Shown here one piece after another: positions 4,937-6,213 of a DNA stretch of 6,213 bases; the first letter of the stretch is position 1; each line of letters opens with the position of its first letter. Source of the stretch: Helicobacteraceae bacterium. GTDB lineage: Bacteria > Campylobacterota > Campylobacteria > Campylobacterales > SZUA-545. Position numbers and translations under genes: made by a program. The stretch is from the NCBI GenBank assembly GCA_031282285.1, contig JAITEA010000024.1, forward strand, positions 1 through 6,213, read 5' to 3'. A model generated the notes under the pieces. It was not told the origin of the DNA, did no database searches, and was given only the letters and a program-made list of their open reading frames with translations.

Positions 4937-5956
4937 TTAGCCGATCTCGTTATATACGCTGTCGCGCTCGATTGGCGTAAAGCCGGCGTTTGCGATCAGA
5001 TCGCGCATAAGCTTCTCGCTCACCCCCTCTTTGCTCGCCGCGCCCGCCGCGCTGTTGATCGATTCGCGTTCGATCGTGCCGTCCATATCGTCCGCGCCAA
5101 ACTCCTGTGCTACCAGCGCGAGATTGAGCGTCAGCCCGACCCAATAGGCTTTGATATGCGGCACATTATCCAACACGATACGGCTGATCGCGATCGTCTT
5201 TAATATCTCCTCCGCGTCAAGCGTTTTGTCGATCTCCAGAAAGTTGTTTTTCGTCTGATACAAAAGCGGGATAAAGGCGTTAAACCCGCCCGTTTTTTCC
5301 TGCAAGGCGCGCAACCTAAGCAGATGATCGACGCGGTGAGCGCGCGTTTCGATATGCCCAAAGAGCATCGAGGCGTTGCTTTTGCGCCCGCGTTTGTGCC
5401 ACAGCTCGTGGATCGCCAGCCAGTCGGCGGATTTGACCTTGCCGTCGCAGATTTCGCGCCTTAGCTCCTCGTCGAATATCTCCGCGCCGCCGGCTGGCAT
5501 ACTATCCACGCCGCTTGCGATCATACGATCCAGCACCTCGTCGAAGCTCAAATGATAGGTTCGCGACAAAAACTCCACTTCGGCGGCGGTCATCGCCTTC
5601 AGATGAATATTCGGCGCGGCTTTTTTGACCGCCGCGAACGCCTCGAAATACCAATCCAGCCCAAGCCGTTTGTTGTGCGCGCCGACGATATGCGCCTCCT
5701 TCGCGCCGCGTTTTTGCGCTTCCGCCGCGGTTTGCGCGATCTCGGCGATACTCATCTCGTACGGGTTTGGATTTTTGCGGTGCGCCGAAAAGCCGCAGAA
5801 CTTACAGTGATCGACGCAGATATTAGTCGGATTTATATGGCGGTTGCGGTTGTAAAAAACCTTGTCGCCGTGATAGGCGCGCCGTATTTTATCCGCCCTC
5901 GCGCCAAGATCAAACAGCTCCAGATCGTATAGTTTCAAAGCCTCTTCAAATTGCAT
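4937..5956 (-). CDS. mqnE: Aminofutalosine synthase (radical SAM, menaquinone via futalosine)
   Basis: A 339-residue radical SAM enzyme that joins 3-[(1-carboxyvinyl)oxy]benzoate to the adenosyl moiety of SAM to make aminofutalosine, in the cytoplasmic futalosine route to menaquinone. The 4Fe-4S motif CxxxCxxC is C47, C51 and C54 in NPTNICVDHCKFCGFS. Other family segments are ADKIRRAYHGDKVFY (21-35), MPAGGAEIFDEELR (153-166), MLFGHIETRAHRVDHL (197-212) and LDNVPHIKAYWVG (262-274). The FGADDMDGTIERE stretch (287-299) separates it from the paralogue MqnC, which has an FGANDFGS-type sequence there. The start is supported by ACGGAG five bases before the ATG. The neighbour upstream on the same strand is hisH, 128 bases away; no other mqn gene is in view. 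The gene appears intact. Confidence 0.94.
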   Translation of the reverse strand: MQFEEALKLYDLELFDLGARADKIRRAYHGDKVFYNRNRHINPTNICVDHCKFCGFSAHRKNPNPYEMSIAEIAQTAAEAQKRGAKEAHIVGAHNKRLGLDWYFEAFAAVKKAAPNIHLKAMTAAEVEFLSRTYHLSFDEVLDRMIASGVDSMPAGGAEIFDEELRREICDGKVKSADWLAIHELWHKRGRKSNASMLFGHIETRAHRVDHLLRLRALQEKTGGFNAFIPLLYQTKNNFLEIDKTLDAEEILKTIAISRIVLDNVPHIKAYWVGLTLNLALVAQEFGADDMDGTIERESINSAAGAASKEGVSEKLMRDLIANAGFTPIERDSVYNEIG

Positions 5957-6023
5957 TATCGCTCCGTGTTACGCTTCGTATTGTTAATCGCTATCGGTTT
6001 TAACTTTATCGTTTCGCTTAGCA

Positions 6024-6029
6024 ATTGTA
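6024..6029 (-). promoter_or_regulatory. Candidate -10 box (TACAAT) upstream of mqnE
   Basis: TACAAT on the minus strand, preceded by an A-rich stretch (AAAGATAAACATAG), lies about 70 bases before the mqnE ATG in an otherwise AT-rich gap. A start near 6017 would give a leader of about 60 bases. There is no TTGACA-like -35 box at 17 bases, which is common in Campylobacterota promoters but lowers certainty. Confidence 0.3.
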
Positions 6030-6049
6030 CTATGTTTATCTTTGCCGCG

Positions 6050-6074
6050 TTTAAGCGCCGTTTTACGCCTTAAA
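6050..6074 (-). terminator. Stem-loop just after hisH, weak terminator candidate
   Basis: TTTAAG (6050-6055) pairs with CTTAAA (6069-6074); two more G-C pairs are possible after a one-base bulge, leaving an eight-base loop. It begins about ten bases beyond the hisH stop. The stem is AT-rich and no U-tract follows on the minus strand, so termination would be inefficient and hisH transcripts might run on into mqnE. Confidence 0.25.
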
Positions 6075-6090
6075 CCCTAAAGCCCTAAAG
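6075..6090. repeat. Two tandem copies of CCCTAAAG spanning the hisH stop
   Basis: CCCTAAAG occurs at 6075-6082 and again at 6083-6090. On the minus strand the hisH TAG lies in the first copy read. A TAA follows in frame four codons later, so slippage of one unit would alter the frame after the stop but not the protein core. Confidence 0.5.
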
Positions 6091-6213
6091 CGCGGAGAAG
6101 TTTCGCAATATCCGCAAGCCGATATTGTGGCTCTTTTCTGGGTGCGGCTGGATAGCGTAGATATTGCCGCTTTGAACCGCGCAGACAAACTCGTAGCCGT
6201 AAAAGGCTCTGCC
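6085..6213 (-). CDS. hisH: Imidazole glycerol phosphate synthase glutaminase subunit, C-terminal end
   Basis: Only the last 42 residues are in the window; the start lies beyond the right edge. They carry the class I glutamine amidotransferase ending: FYGYEFVCAV, then SGNIYAIQPHPEKSHNIGL, then LRNF, as in HisH. The HPE triplet (H24, E26 of the fragment) supplies the catalytic His and Glu that work with the upstream Cys to release ammonia from glutamine for HisF in histidine synthesis. The residue before the His is Pro, where QFHPEKS is usual. HisH-like paralogues that serve surface-sugar amidination in some Campylobacterota share this ending, so the pathway is likely but not proven. The frame ends at TAG. 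hisF is not in view. Confidence 0.82.
   Translation of the reverse strand, partial: GRAFYGYEFVCAVQSGNIYAIQPHPEKSHNIGLRILRNFSAL

Noticed and set aside
4814..5203. 129-residue plus-strand frame with a hydrophobic beginning.
   Set aside because: It mostly mirrors the mqnE 3' end, starts at TTG, and has no family resemblance.
1..6213. CRISPR array, insertion sequence, rRNA or tRNA gene.
   Set aside because: No regularly spaced repeats, no transposase or integrase reading frame, and no complete tRNA cloverleaf or rRNA segment was seen on either strand.

Overview
The window reads as a piece of bacterial chromosome carrying ordinary housekeeping genes, interrupted by a short AT-rich accessory segment. 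The host cannot be named from this sequence. A futalosine-pathway menaquinone gene (mqnE), thiL, a DUF502 membrane protein and a short HAD phosphatase together suit a Campylobacterota-like (epsilonproteobacterial) genome, though the G+C content outside the island looks high for the best-known members. That assignment is inference. The self-complementary hexamer CGATCG is strongly over-represented in the housekeeping parts.

Layout, left to right. Positions 1-456 (+) hold the C-terminal part of a FieF-type cation diffusion facilitator. Positions 606-1226 (+) hold a phosphoglycolate-phosphatase-like HAD hydrolase, possibly expressed from a leaderless transcript. Its last 15 bases overlap tail-to-tail with a secreted glucosaminidase-family gene (1212-1832, -). 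That gene follows a DUF502 membrane protein (1882-2508, -), and an RNA hairpin between the two runs into the glucosaminidase Shine-Dalgarno sequence. DUF502 is divergent from thiL (2582-3502, +); the 73-base gap contains nested competing inverted repeats.

Downstream of thiL is a 310-base stretch without a convincing gene. It holds a C/G-rich REP-like palindrome and a 10-bp stem-loop. Next comes the AT-rich segment (about 3815-4850). It contains a two-gene operon on the minus strand: a 131-residue single-pass membrane protein, then an ImmA/IrrE-type zinc metallopeptidase joined to it by an ATGA stop/start overlap. This is the best candidate for something undescribed, because ImmA/IrrE proteases usually partner with an Xre-type repressor rather than a small membrane protein.

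The right end returns to GC-rich housekeeping DNA: mqnE (4937-5956, -), then the C-terminal end of hisH (6085-6213, -), cut by the window edge. The housekeeping genes serve separate jobs (metal efflux, phosphate-ester clean-up, wall remodelling, thiamine diphosphate, menaquinone, histidine) and do not form one pathway. The only tightly coupled pair is the membrane protein plus ImmA/IrrE peptidase.
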